Source: Diphasiastrum complanatum
Lineage: Eukaryota; Streptophyta; Lycopodiopsida; Lycopodiales; Lycopodiaceae
Length of the DNA: 64,000 nt
Direction: 5' to 3'
Assembly (NCBI GenBank): GCA_029204225.1
Contig: CM055104.1
Coordinates: forward strand, 41,519,390-41,583,389
Below the pieces are notes generated by a model. That model was not told the origin of the DNA. It was given only the letters and a program-made list of their open reading frames with translations, and did not search any database. Below are positions 35,101-47,167 of the stretch, one piece after another; within the stretch, counting starts at the first letter, position 1; every line of letters begins with the position of its first letter. The position numbers and the translations under genes were made by a program.

Positions 35101-36286
35101 ATAATTACTTCTAATCATTATTGCTTACTTCTAACAGGGTAATAGGGTGTTTGGAAGCAGTAAATACGGTATGAGATGAATGGTAGCGGAATTGTGTGGA
35201 GAAAGGCGATGGAAGTGCAGTTTGGCGGCATAACTACTCATCATTGGCGACAATTTTGAGAGGGCAAGCAATCACAGGTGAGAGGTAGACATGGTATGCC
35301 AGTTACGGGGGGAAAATTCTCGTGATTAGGTTCAACTCTTGGGGTTTGAACCAACCAACGTCAAGTGGGGTTTTGGAGGAACGCTCTCACAGGCATGATC
35401 GGCAGTGACAATGTCGAGTCAAGTGATAGCTGCATTGACACATGCATCTGCAGCTTGGAAATTTCTCGTTCGAAGGGAAATATGGGCAAGCTTGGAGGTA
35501 CACACATATTGGCGGTCACAGGTGATTGAAGTGCGAGATGGTGACAGTTGGAAGCCATTGGGCAAGATAGCGGACTTGCATTGGACGAGCTGTGTGTGAG
35601 ACACATGGAGGATGAAGAATGGGTCAATGATCACACTTTGGATGCTCTTGGAGAGTAGTAAGTGTGATGATTTTGCAGTTTTAGAATCGGTAAGTCAATT
35701 TTGATCAAATAAAATTAGCTGTGGAGCAGTGTATGAAGTTTGTCATCGAAGAGATACACTTCAACTGCCTATTCAAGGTAAGTCAAGTCAATTTGCCGTA
35801 TCATGATTGAATCAGGGATGCAGATTTCAGTGATGACAGGGTGTAGATCGTTTGGTTTAGGCCATGGAAGATCTCACATGTTCACTTGGAAGGATATTGG
35901 CATGCACAGTCATGTGAGGGACTAAAGATTTGACTCTCTTGGCGTCCGTTGCAATGTGATGGGATGATTGCCTTACCACTTTGGCATTCGACCAATGGCG
36001 TCAGATAGTATTAAGGATAAGCTGCTGGTGGCCAGATTATATTTTCATGCTGCAATGATGGGAGGCTCCTGGGAATCTTGATTCACAGCTTGGACGACTT
36101 CAAAATGGATCGACGGAGCCCATCGTTGTTTTTTGTTGCACAACTTAGACTTCAACACTACCCGACTCAATTTCATGGAGAAGGTGCAGTATCATTTAAT
36201 AAAGATTCAACGTGATGCAAATAACAGCCCATAGTAATGCATCTCGCAGGTGTCATGGGACCGCCACCAGTTTTGGTGGGGGATAC
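35101..36286. other. Non-coding stretch, probably internal region of gypsy element E
   Basis: No long frame or known domain was found. It ends in a purine tract (GGTGGGGGATAC) next to the LTR at 36287, so at least its right part is the 3' end of a plus-strand element. Confidence 0.45.
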
Positions 36287-37031
36287 TGTTGGAGGGTTTG
36301 CGGATCCCAAGGCAACCCTAACCCTAGTTAATAAGTGAGAGGGATTTGGCACCCTGCGTGTGTAAGTCCAACCCAATGATCACACAGATATTTGATAAAT
36401 ATAAAGTTAATAAAGGACTTCAGGCCTTTTTGCGGGACTTTTAATGTCGTAGGGCCTAAATGTCAAGTTAGTGAATAAAGTTGGGTTTCTCTCCAATTTG
36501 GACGGTTTCCACTCTTTTTTAAATTTGAATAGTTAGGGAGGCAGAAATGGACCAATAGGATTCAGAGGCCAGGGTCCTCCTCTCTACTATAAAAAGAGAC
36601 CAACTCGAGTTTCCTAAACATGTACATATCTTCGTTTCAATAAAGCAAATTGGTTCTCTTGTGAAATGCATTTATGAATGTCCTTGCTCTCTATCACTTT
36701 TCCTCCATCTCTCATGCTTTATTGTATTTGCTAATTGTTGGATCTGATTGTTATTTGGAATACATGTTTTTATATTTTTTATGAGAGAAAAAGGGAGAGA
36801 GAGAAAGACTAAGTTATCTTCATTGTGGATCTTAGTGTTAATGATCGTAGTGTTAATGCTTAGGGTTACTGAATGTTAGAGTTAGATGTGAATCCTGCAT
36901 TCATGCTGAAATCTGAAATATGCTATCGCTCTCATGGAAACAAACCTACGTGTGACAACTAACTTCATCTCCTTGATGCTAGATTGATTAGACCTTGGGT
37001 TGAGGATAGGCAAGGAAAGAAACCCACTATA
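36287..37031 (+). mobile_element. Gypsy element E: 3' LTR, plus strand
   Basis: This 745-bp LTR starts TGTTGGAGGGTTTGCGG after a purine tract. It has a TACTATAAAAAGAGAC promoter-like box near 36583-36598 and an AATAAAG poly(A)-like signal near 36640. It ends near ACCCACTATA at 37031. It is the opposite-strand relative of the LTR of element D (20737-21475); most of the length aligns with scattered differences. Confidence 0.82.
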
Positions 37032-37544
37032 GTAACCAATGCCGAACCCTAGAGACCACAGGAGGTCAGATACCATAGTTAGGGGCGTGTCCAGCAGCGT
37101 ACACGTCCCACAGGGCAAGACAGAGTGGGTAGTGTGCCCCAACACGTTCCATAGCCAGGGCGGGCCTAACACGGCATAGGGACTCTGTCAGTAGGATAGG
37201 GCCTCACATTGAGTCTCGACGTGCAGTTGGCCATGTTAGTGCCACGTGGCCAACACTTGGCAGTATGCATGCTAGAGAAATCATTCTATCTCTCAGTGCT
37301 TGATTAGGTAGGTTGGTCGGATTGAGGATAATGATTCATGGGAAAGAGTTAAAGCATACAATGTGGATATTCTCTAGCTGGCCCGTTTTGAGGACAGAAC
37401 TTGTCTAAGGGAAAAGAATGTTACGTCCATGTCTAGTATGTGGGATTCGAAATAATTCCTGATATGGATAGTTGGTAACTCCAATGTATAAGGTTATTAG
37501 TTATGCCTAGTCATTCCGGGCTTGGTCAGTAATGTAATTAATAA
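37032..37544. other. Mixed stretch with a possible gypsy 3' end
   Basis: Near 37388-37430 the sequence reads TTTTGAGGACAGAACTTG, then AAGGGAAAAGAA, then TGTTACGTCCATG. This looks like the end of a gypsy pol, a purine tract and an LTR start on the plus strand. The rest is unassigned. A CCACGTGGCC palindrome lies near 37244-37253. Confidence 0.4.
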
Positions 37545-37892
37545 TCTTACGAGGGAGAAGAGTTTTCTCCTGAGATATAGCTTGGAAGCTACATCGCGCA
37601 CTTTGTACAGGGTGCTCAAGATGTCCTAGAATTCCTTGGAGGTTTGAGCTTTAGACACATGGCCGATTTGAGTGTCTGATATGTTGAGGATGATCAGCGT
37701 GAAAGCTTTGTCATCCTTCAGCTTCCATCGGGAAATTGCAGCGTCATCGGCTTCGGGTGTTGCCTCTACATCTGTGACAACATCATACAACTCCTTAGCC
37801 ATTAGCACAGTTTTCATCTTAAATTTCTATAGATGGTAATTGGCTCCATCAAGTTTGTCCATACTAGAACTGGCTTTTCCTTGGGAATCCAT
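37545..37892 (-). pseudogene. Copia element G: gag remnant, minus strand
   Basis: The minus-strand reading starts near 37892 (MDSQGKASSSMDKLDGANYH) and continues with MKTVLMAKELYDVVTDVE, IILNISDTQIGHV and a VASKLYLRRKLFS segment near 37565-37600. It is clearly related to the gag of Copia B. Only this part of the element's coding region remains in the window. It is broken. Confidence 0.85.
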
Positions 37893-38090
37893 GTGGAGGT
37901 TAGTCTTAGTGATAGTAATAACTATTAGTGAGTTAAGAATGAAAACTAAATGCAATTTACAGAACAAAAAAATTAATTACTTTATCGACTAATAGAATCA
38001 GATTCTGTGAAAAGATTATCAGGCTATAAAAATAACTCGAAGATAAAACCACTTCTGATACAATGTAAGTATCAGATTAAGAAATCATAT

Positions 38091-39017
38091 AAGCTCTGAT
38101 ACCATGCTAGGGAAGTATGGAACGGATCGAAGGATTGGTTCAAGGTTAAGCAATTAGATCGGGACAATCTCACTTCTGCACGAAGGCGTAGGTCAACTAA
38201 TTCCCTCGGTGCGTGCTCTACAACGACAATAGGTGAATACAAAAGTAAAGTAGAGCTTAGTTGCACGGCTGTTTGCGAAAGCGTAAGGGCAAAGAATCAG
38301 ACAAAGCATTAAGAATGTCAAACATGAAGATGGAGTAGCAAAGCATACAATACTGACAAGAACTCTAAACGCAATACAAGACAGTGATTGATTCAAATTA
38401 ATGTATAGAAATACACATCAGTTTGATGCTATGAGCAAAAGATAATAGTGGGCGAAACTGCGTGCTCAGGAAGCTAACTTCGCTTTGTAAAAGCCATGAG
38501 CTTATTATTGACAATTAGTCTGAAAGAAAAAATCGATGCATGAAAGCATCTACAGTGTCTGTCTCAAATCTACTTGATAATCAATTGATTACAATGATCA
38601 ACTATATATAATTTACATTTGTGCATATGTATGTACAAAAGGATGGCATGGAGTCGTTGTGCCGTCTGGAGGAGATCGTGGTTGTTGTTGTCATTGTCCA
38701 GTTAGTTGCACAGTACAAGAAGTGAGCATGAGAAGACGGTGTTGAGCGAGTCGCTGATGTGGCAAGTCGATAGTTCGGACAAGTCGGGTTTCCTCAATAG
38801 GTCGGTTGAGTTGACAAGTCGGACTCCTCGATATGTCGGCCAAGTCGGGCTTCGTCGATATGTCGGCCTACTTCGATAAGTCGGTTTCCATTCTCTTGTC
38901 TGTCTTCAATAATAGAGTATTTCTGCAGACTGTGCAACAATGCATGTAATATTGCAATGATATGAATGGAAGTAAATTAACATGGGATTTAGGAGAGTAG
39001 AGGAGATAAATCCAACA
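38091..39017 (-). mobile_element. Copia element G: 5' LTR and primer-binding site, minus strand
   Basis: The primer site TGGTATCAGAGCTT reads on the minus strand at 38091-38104, immediately inside an LTR of about 913 bp (38105-39017). On the minus strand the LTR starts TGTTGGATTTATC and ends CCCTAGCA. TATATAGTTGATCA near 38600 could be its TATA box. Tandem GTCGG-containing words occur near 38770-38885 (AAGTCGG, ATGTCGG, GGTCGG). Confidence 0.75.
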
Positions 39018-39351
39018 AATTTAGAATTACTCCAAAAATGCAAAATATTGAATCAAGCAAAATCTGCATGCAAAAGGTAGAATCTAGATATCTCATCTAA
39101 TAGAATGTACCATCCACAATCATGAGTAATTTTTATCTCCACATTTCAGTAAGTGGTTCAAAAAATTTTCCATCTACAAGTAATTTGACCTCAAATGATT
39201 TTAAGATGACAAAGATCCAAACTCTATATTTGAAACTACAAGATTTGAGCTAGAAACACCTCCAAATTCACATAGAATTTATGGCGCCCTCAAATCAACC
39301 TCTAGATTTGCCAAGTCCACCAACTTTGGCCTGCAACCTGCTCTGATACCA
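39018..39351 (-). mobile_element. Copia element H: leader and primer-binding site, minus strand
   Basis: TGGTATCAGAGCAG reads on the minus strand at 39338-39351, directly inside the LTR that starts at 39352. The remaining leader to 39018 has no coding sequence; it is cut off by the LTR of element G. Confidence 0.75.
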
Positions 39352-39892
39352 TGTAAAAAATCAGAGATCAAAACACATTTAGTATCTTTAGCCAAATTTG
39401 GTTGCACATCTAGAAATAGCTAGAAGATATAAATTACTACTTTATGCATGCTAGAACTTAGAAACACACAAAGATCTGATCATAAACACTTAGATATGAC
39501 TTAGTATTGTCTCTGAACTCAAGATATCAAGAGAGAAACACATGAGATGGAAATAGAAACACAAGAGATGAATTCTCCACAAAGAAATTTTTTTTGATGA
39601 GTATTTCTCCATGCAGGTACAACTATTTATGGCTTCCAAAATGTCATTTGGCCACTTGCCCCAAACTTGACCTAATTTGAAAACTTCTAGATACTTCATC
39701 AAAAACCTAGAAATACAATTGTACCAAAATTAGCCAATTAGAATGGATCCAAATCTGACCTCATCCACTTATCTACTTGCCAAAAACAATCTAGGCCTTT
39801 ATTGACAAATATGAACCTATCTCTAAGTTGAGATTTCATTTTGGCCTTAAAAAATGCCAATAAACCAACAAACTAGTTGAAATTTTTTCACA
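39352..39892 (-). mobile_element. Copia element H: 5' LTR, minus strand
   Basis: This 541-bp segment has inverted ends TGTAAAAAATC and GAAATTTTTTCACA and is flanked on its inner side by a tRNA-Met primer site. It carries no CT run. The LTR of the next Copia begins directly at its outer end. Confidence 0.75.
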
Positions 39893-40688
<796 letters not shown>

Positions 40689-40690
40689 CT

Positions 40691-41945
40691 TGGTATCAGA
40701 GCCCTCGGTGGCTACAATCACCGGACAGGAACAGAGAGCTGCGAATTCATGACGGTTTGCTGGTTGGGAAGCACAAAACCGAGTTTGTGGAGATTCGTAG
40801 AACAGATCGAAACTGTAAAAAGGACTTAGAGACAGGGAATTGTCGGCTGAATAAAAAAGCAAGCAAAAAATGAAGCCCAAAATTCAGTAGGAGGGTTGCT
40901 TGGCGTTTGTGATTGGTATGAATCCACTCAGATACCGATTTAAGAACTATTTGAAGCAAAAGACAGCTTACTGTAGGGCGACCTTAGTGGGATAGGTAGT
41001 TGCAAGAAGTGTTTCGGAAAAAGACTGAATAAAGTCCAAAAAACTCATCCTTCGTTCAGCTAGGGTTTTAAGCTGAGCAACTCCAAATCTTTCATGTTTC
41101 TGAAGCTTTTTCGAAGCTATGAAAATGTGTAGCTGGGCGCCCGAGGGTGTATGAGGGTGTGTCAAGCAGCTGTGCTTGGTTGCGGACAGGATAGGGAGCA
41201 TAGCAAGCTTATCTCCAGTAGCTACCATAGCCAAAAACCCTAGAAGGACGTATAGTAGTGAAGGTGAAGGAGCGCAGATCGTGTGCGGACAGTAGGAGTT
41301 TGGTGCTAGTGTACATGAGTGCCCAATGCTTTGAAGAGCCCTTCTCAGTGCACAAATACATTGTGGATCGGAGGATTAAGCTCTGAGTTCATGAACGGCT
41401 AAGATCGAGTTGGATATAGACCGTTGATTATCCCACAGCCATCGGATCAGCGTGGGTCCAATTCAAATGTCATAGAAGGTGTCTGAAGTGCAAAGTGCAT
41501 TGCAACTTCATTAAAAAATTTCAAACTGAAGTAAAAGTTGGGTCCCAAGTTTTTGAAGGGTGAAGTTTCTTCACACTGAAGAAATAGTTCAAAAATTCAA
41601 AAAGCCCCTATATTCACCTCCTTTAGCCTATTTTGGCCAAACGAAAGGCTATAGCCTCCAAACGAAGGGCACCCTGACTGTACCTGCAAGTAGGTATATC
41701 AAAATAGAGTGATTGCCGCAGAGAAAGTGTTCGGAGCAGGCCAAAAGTGATTTCACCATTCCATTGGGCACGTAGTCGGGAGTTGGTGACAAGAAGCATT
41801 TCGGAAGGCGACGCCAATTTGGCGGAAAAGCGGCGGGTGGCCTAGTAAGCCAAAAATTGCAGGTCATTATTTTTTATTTCTAACATCACGGTTGGCTTCA
41901 GCATACACTTTTTAGCCTACAGGTGGAGTTTCAAGCAGTTTGGAA
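40691..41945 (+). other. Copia F primer-binding site and 1.25-kb leader
   Basis: TGGTATCAGAGCCC at 40691 matches initiator-methionine tRNA. The leader has no long frame and resembles the one at 33.8-35.1 kb. An unusually long leader is shared with the gag-only element at 13.9 kb. Confidence 0.7.
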
Positions 41946-42805
41946 ATGGCAAACATCAATGAGGCAACTTTGGACGATGCAAGCAAACTTGATGGGGCTT
42001 CTAACTACAACATCTAGAAATTCAAAATGAAGAGCATTTTGATGGAGAAGAGTTATGGGACATAGTTGCAGGTATTGAAGTCCGGCCTAATACCACTCCA
42101 GGTGACATGAGGGCCTTTGATAAAAAGGCACAGAGAGCATTGTCCTTGATCAACCTTTCAGTGAAGGACCATGTGATCACCCATATAAGTGATGCCACGA
42201 CAGCTAAGGGAGCTTGGGAAGCTCTTAGAATGTAATTTCAAACTTGCAATCCATCTCGAGCCATGTTCTTGAAGTCGAGATTGAACGCAATCAGGATGGA
42301 AGAAGGCGAATCGGTGGGATCGTTCTTCACCAGGATTAAGGAGCTGAGAGATCAACTTGTGGCAGTTGGAGAGCCAATTAGGGACGTTGAATTGGTACAT
42401 ACCACTATGAGCGGTATTTTGGAAGGTCTACAAATGTTTTTGAACAGCATTGCTTCGAGGGAGAGATTGCCTACTTTTGAAGACTTTCACAGAATCATGT
42501 TGCAGGAAGAGCAACGCCACGAGGTGGTGAAGTCAAGGCAAACCCCATAGGATGATCAAGCATTGCTTGCTAAAGGCAAGCAGAAAGGGTGGAAGAGGAT
42601 TCCTAAGAAATCCAAGATGATGATGATGAGGGAGAATCATCATCGAAGGTCAAAAGGAAGAAGAAAGGCAAATGCTAGTATTGCCACAAACTGGGTCATT
42701 GGGCACGTGAGTGTTACAAGAAGAAAGCAGACATAAAGGTGGGAATAGTGAAGCAACAAGGCAACATTGACGAGATGATGGGGAAAATCGGCATTGGCAT
42801 CCCAG
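41946..42805 (+). pseudogene. Copia element F: gag with zinc knuckle
   Basis: The gag starts at the ATG at 41946 (MANINEATLDDASKLDGASN). It has a UBN2-type core (MFLKSRLNAIRMEEGESVGS, then LRDQLVAVGEPIRDVELVHT) and a CCHC-type knuckle near 42674-42720 (YCHKLGHWARECYKKK). It is broken, with a few breaks. Confidence 0.85.
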
Positions 42806-42806
42806 G

Positions 42807-44622
42807 TTGATGATGGTGCGGGCCTATGTACATGTGCCAAAGGAGGAGCGAAGAAAACTTGATGCCAAAGCAATCAAGTGTATTTTTGTCGGTTATGATG
42901 AGAGGACGAAGGCGTATAGGTGTTTTGATCCTGTAATAAACAAGATCCACATAAGCAAAGATGTAATCTTTAATGAGATGCATAGATATGAAAATGAAGA
43001 CCATGCAGGTAATGAAAGCATCAAAAGACTTCCCACAGTCTTGGAAGAAGAAGATGAAGAAGACGCTCCACAAGATGATGCACATGAAGACGAAGGTCGA
43101 GAGGGTGAGTATGAGAGGACACCACCTATCCAAGAGCCTAGGGGAAGGTACTTGCTGATAGGAGCAACAAAGGATAAACCGGTTGGAAGTAAGAGACATT
43201 ACTTGGACACTCCTTGGGACACATACTCTTCACGAAGTGTATCACTTGAGTCTAAGATATCAAAATGGTATGAAAAGATCATGAAGGACTCAAAGCTAAA
43301 TCAATCCGGATCTAGAACACAAGAAGAAGTGAGAAGATCAACACGGGAAAGAAAGCCTCCCGATCGCCATCATGTGAATTATGCCCTAATGAGTGACATT
43401 TTGAAGTGTCGAAAGCCATCAACCTTTGATGAGGCAAAAGATCACAAAGAGTGGCAAAGGGCAATGGAAGACGAGATGGAGTCCATTCACAGGCATGGTA
43501 CGTGGGAGTTAGTTGATCTACCACTGGAAAAGAAACCCATTGACAACAAATGGGTGTTTAGAACAAAGTTTCATGCGGATGGCACAATAGCAAACCATAA
43601 GGCATGTCTAGTAGTGAAGGGCTATGAGCTAAACAAAGGAATTGACTACGAAGAGACATTTTCTCCAGTGGCTAAGTGGACTACGTTACGTCTTATCATC
43701 GCCTTACCATCTCATTTTGGGTGGAAGATCCATCAAATGGATGTGAAGTCCACATTTTTGAATGGTGACTTAGAGGAAGAAGTTTACATGGTCCAACCAC
43801 AGGGCTTTATGGCAAAAGGACAAGAACATAAGGTGTGCAAGCTATGCAAAGCACTTTATGGCCTTAAGCAAGCACCACGCGCATGGTTTGGACGCATTGA
43901 CAATTACTTTATTTCTCATGAGTTTGTAAGAACAAATTCAGATCCAAATCTTTATGTTCTTATAAACAAAGATAGCATTGCCTTGATTGTACTTTATGTT
44001 GATGATATTATTATCATGGGCAATGATGAGAATCTCATTCATTCTATCAAAGCCAACTTGTGCAAGCAATTTGAGATGACAGATTTAGATCTTATGCACT
44101 ATTGCTTGGGTGTCGAATATGGCAAACTGGCAATGATACCAGGTTATGTCAAAACAAGTATGTGCGCAAGATATTAGAGAGAGCATGACAGAGTGCAAAC
44201 ATTCCATCACCCCTTGTGAAGTTAGTAAGAAGTTATCTCGTGTTGATGATAGTGCATAGGTTGACACTACTTTATTTCGTCAGCTAGTTGGGAGTTTGAA
44301 CTATCTTACGACTACACGTCCTAATATCTGCTATGTTCTAAGTCTGATTAGTCAATTCATGTCATCACCCACTATGGATCATTGGAAAGCTGCGAAAATG
44401 ATTTTGAGGTATGTGAAAGGTGTGTAACCTTGGCTTGGTCTACAAAAGACAAAGTGCTTTACCTAAGTTGCAAGGTCATGTTGACGATGATTGGGCAGGA
44501 AATGTAGATGATGGAAAGTCAACAACTAGATAAGTTTTCAATTTTGGTAGCGGTTGTTTTTCATGGTCTAGCAAGAAGCAAGACACCATTTCTCTTTCTT
44601 CTACAGCCACTTGTTCCTAGTC
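42807..44622 (+). pseudogene. Copia element F: integrase tail, reverse transcriptase and RNase H start
   Basis: The frame at 42807-44177 begins in the integrase C-terminal region (KCIFVGYDERTKAYRCFDP) and passes a hydrophilic linker. It enters the reverse transcriptase with DNKWVFRTKFHADG, QMDVKSTFLNGDLEEEVYM, LYGLKQAPRAWF and the catalytic LYVDDIIIMG (near 43999-44028). RNase H pieces follow (YLTTTRPNI near 44300-44330, FSWSSKKQDTISLS near 44560-44600). Protease and the integrase core are not seen between gag and this part. It is broken, with several breaks. Confidence 0.88.
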
Positions 44623-44779
44623 GTATCAGCATGGCTTTAGCCCTGATATGGTACTATTAGGGCTTGGCCTATCTTTGAGTAACCGTACGTGGTTTGGGAA
44701 GACTGGATTATCATTTATAAGTGCTATTTATGTTGTTAACTAGTATAGCTACTTTTGGACATGGATAACAATTGAACTA

Positions 44780-45090
44780 TGACACCTGTCTTCCCCACTA
44801 TACTAACTCGTGTGGTTTTGTGTTGTGGGATGGTGGTAGATATCAGGTGGACGTCTTGAAAGTGATTATGCTTTATGGTATTTTTTTAGTATTCTATATA
44901 CTTTTCAGCTTTATTTAACCTTGTTGGAATATGAATAAAGGCTTTAAAGGGTTCAGTCTTGCTTTTTCAAGAGGAACTATGTGGTGTTTCTTTAACTCTC
45001 GCATGGACTCTATTTGACGCTCATTACGATATGTCTTTCCTTTTCAAGAACTAAAGTGGTCAATGCCTAAAATGTCGGTCTTTTAATACA
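44780..45090 (+). mobile_element. LTR-like copy of the Copia F family (probable 3' LTR)
   Basis: The segment starts TGACACCTGTCTTCCCC and shares TGTGGTTTTGTGTTGTGGGA and other phrases with 39.9-40.1 kb and 46.9-47.1 kb. It lies just downstream of Copia F pol and so may be its 3' LTR. The right edge is not defined. Confidence 0.55.
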
Positions 45091-45480
45091 CATACTTGGT
45101 AAGTACAACACATAAGTTTTTTTTGTCTTTTGAAGGGTCTTCTTGGTTTTGCAAATTTGGCTCTTCCTTTCCTCCAATCCTTTATAATGAGATCTCTTTT
45201 CTTATTTTACATATCCAAATCTACATCACAAAAACAAAAGGTATTAGAGCTAACACTAACAATCACAAGAAAAACACAAACAAGAAAAAAAAGAATGTCA
45301 TTTATTCTCACTCACATCTCACCCCCATCTGATCCTCACTCTTCTATATTTTCTCTTCTCTTCTCTCTCACACAATAGAAAAGAGTCTTTAGACTCTCAA
45401 TTATCTTGCTCAAAAAACTAAAATGACGTGAGAAACTATCTGGTTTTCGTGCCAAATTTATTTAGTTTTTGTCCAAAAAC
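45091..45480. other. No gene recognised
   Basis: Non-coding DNA with A-rich and CT-rich runs. Nothing supported. Confidence 0.5.
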
Positions 45481-45905
45481 ATTTCGCGTGGATATTACGT
45501 GGAAAACTTTCCACGTGTTATCCATGGACCCAACTCTCTAGAATTTTCGTGGATAGCGCGTGGATTATCCACGAATGGATAATTATCCACGCGGTATCCA
45601 TGTGATATCCAAGCAAAAGTTGACCCCTTTTTTTGTGATTTCACTATGGTGTGGATTATCCACATGTAAATAATCCACACAAAACATATGCTAGTATCCG
45701 GTGTCGGACCGCGGTGTCCCAAAAATATTTGCATGGAACATCCGCGTGTGGATAATCCACGTAGTTTAAATTTTGTTTGCATGGATAATTTACCCGGCAT
45801 CATCCATGCCTATACCCATGCCAATCCACAGCTATATCCATGCAAAAAAAAAAAATTGATTGCGTGACTTCCTTTGGATGTTGCGTGGATATTTTCATGT
45901 TGTGT
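45481..45905. repeat. Cluster of GTGGATTATCCAC-like palindromes
   Basis: Words such as CGTGGATTATCCACG (near 45559-45573), TGGATAATTATCCACGCG, GTGTGGATTATCCACATG and GTGTGGATAATCCACG recur in about 420 bp, with many half sites (TATCCATG, GTGGATA). The block can fold into several nested hairpins. The motif is a near-perfect inverted repeat, and its density is far above background. It may be the end of a foldback-type element or a decayed palindromic satellite. Confidence 0.7.
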
Positions 45906-46760
45906 TCTTGTGGTTTGTGACTATTTATCTCATTCCTTAGTACATAATTGCTCTCCTCTTCGTAAATTGTTATGTTTTACTCTTTGAATGTACCGTATAA
46001 CATAGTGTTCAACACACACAAGTATCTACACTTTGATAACGGATATCAACTAAGACATACTAATCACATTTGACTACAGGCATTACAATAGTTGCAATAG
46101 ATTCTCTTAGAATACTAGGTGCCTAGTGACAAAGGTCTACCACTTTCTTTTTTATCCACATGATGAATATGGTTTTTTGCATAAGTAGAAACAATGTTAT
46201 GACTGTTTAGTTGACTAGACCGTTACGATATGATTCAATGACTATAGACACGTATTAATACTAAGCGAGAGATGGCTAATGCTCAGGACATTACTTCACC
46301 ACAAATTCAGGTACTTCGCTAATCATGATTCTTTGTTCTTTACACACTCCCTACCTAGAGTTCTCAACTATTCATTACACAAATGATATAAAGAATACAT
46401 CTCATCTTGGTTCTTGTATACTAAACAATAGCGTTTTGGATAAGAAACGCTTACCACCTAATGCATAATCTTGAAGTAATATCAAGGTATTGTTATCATT
46501 TTTAGTTTTTGATTATATTAAATGAACATCGCAGACTTGACAAAGTAATGGTTATGAGTAGGCGATCAATTCAAAAGTAGTTGGTATGGCATGAATTTGC
46601 CCTAACTACTTACCATAACTCAAAGACATTCAAGTTTGTATGGCACAGATCATACGTCATACTTTGACTATGAATAAACTGCACCCACTTTGCTAGTAAT
46701 GGATGATTACAATATTTACTCATATATTTCACATTAAGGTATAGTTATAATGCGGGGAAT
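45906..46760. other. No gene recognised
   Basis: AT-rich non-coding DNA. No element ends were found. Confidence 0.5.
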
Positions 46761-47112
46761 TGCTCTCATACTGATCAGTATGGCGTATGCCCTGATACGG
46801 TGCAATAAGGCGAAACGTATTACAATCTTGATTATATTGGTAGGAAAGATTGGGCTAATTGCTTTACTCTGCTATCCAAGTTGTCATGTAGTGAATCTTG
46901 TTGTGACACTTGTCTTCCTCACATACTAACTCGCGTGGTTTTGTGTTTTGGGATGGTGGTAGATAACAACTGGGCTTCTTAAAACTTGCTTCACTTTATG
47001 GCACTTTGTATTGTAATTTTTCATGCAACTTTTTTATTACCTGTTATGCTATAAAACAAAGGGTTCAAAAGGTATGGTCTTGTTTTATCAAGGGAGACTA
47101 TGTGAATTGTTT

Positions 47113-47165
<53 letters not shown>
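46761..47165 (+). mobile_element. Second diverged copy of the Copia F-family LTR and flank
   Basis: 46761-46903 matches 44620-44779 (ATCAGTATGG...GCCCTGATACGG against ATCAGCATGG...GCCCTGATATGG). 46904-47117 matches the LTR (TGACACTTGTCTTCC..., TTTTTCATGCAACTTTTTTA, ATGCTATAAAACAAAGGG). It ends in a GT run, where the copy at 40 kb has a CT run. Confidence 0.65.
47118..47164 (+). repeat. (GT)n microsatellite, about 47 bp
   Basis: Pure TG run at the end of the Copia F-family LTR copy. Confidence 0.97.

Positions 47166-47167
<2 letters not shown>

Noticed and set aside
45550-45740. TTATCCAC words resembling bacterial DnaA boxes
   Set aside because: The window is plant nuclear DNA; the words are part of a palindromic repeat, and no replication-initiation gene is present.
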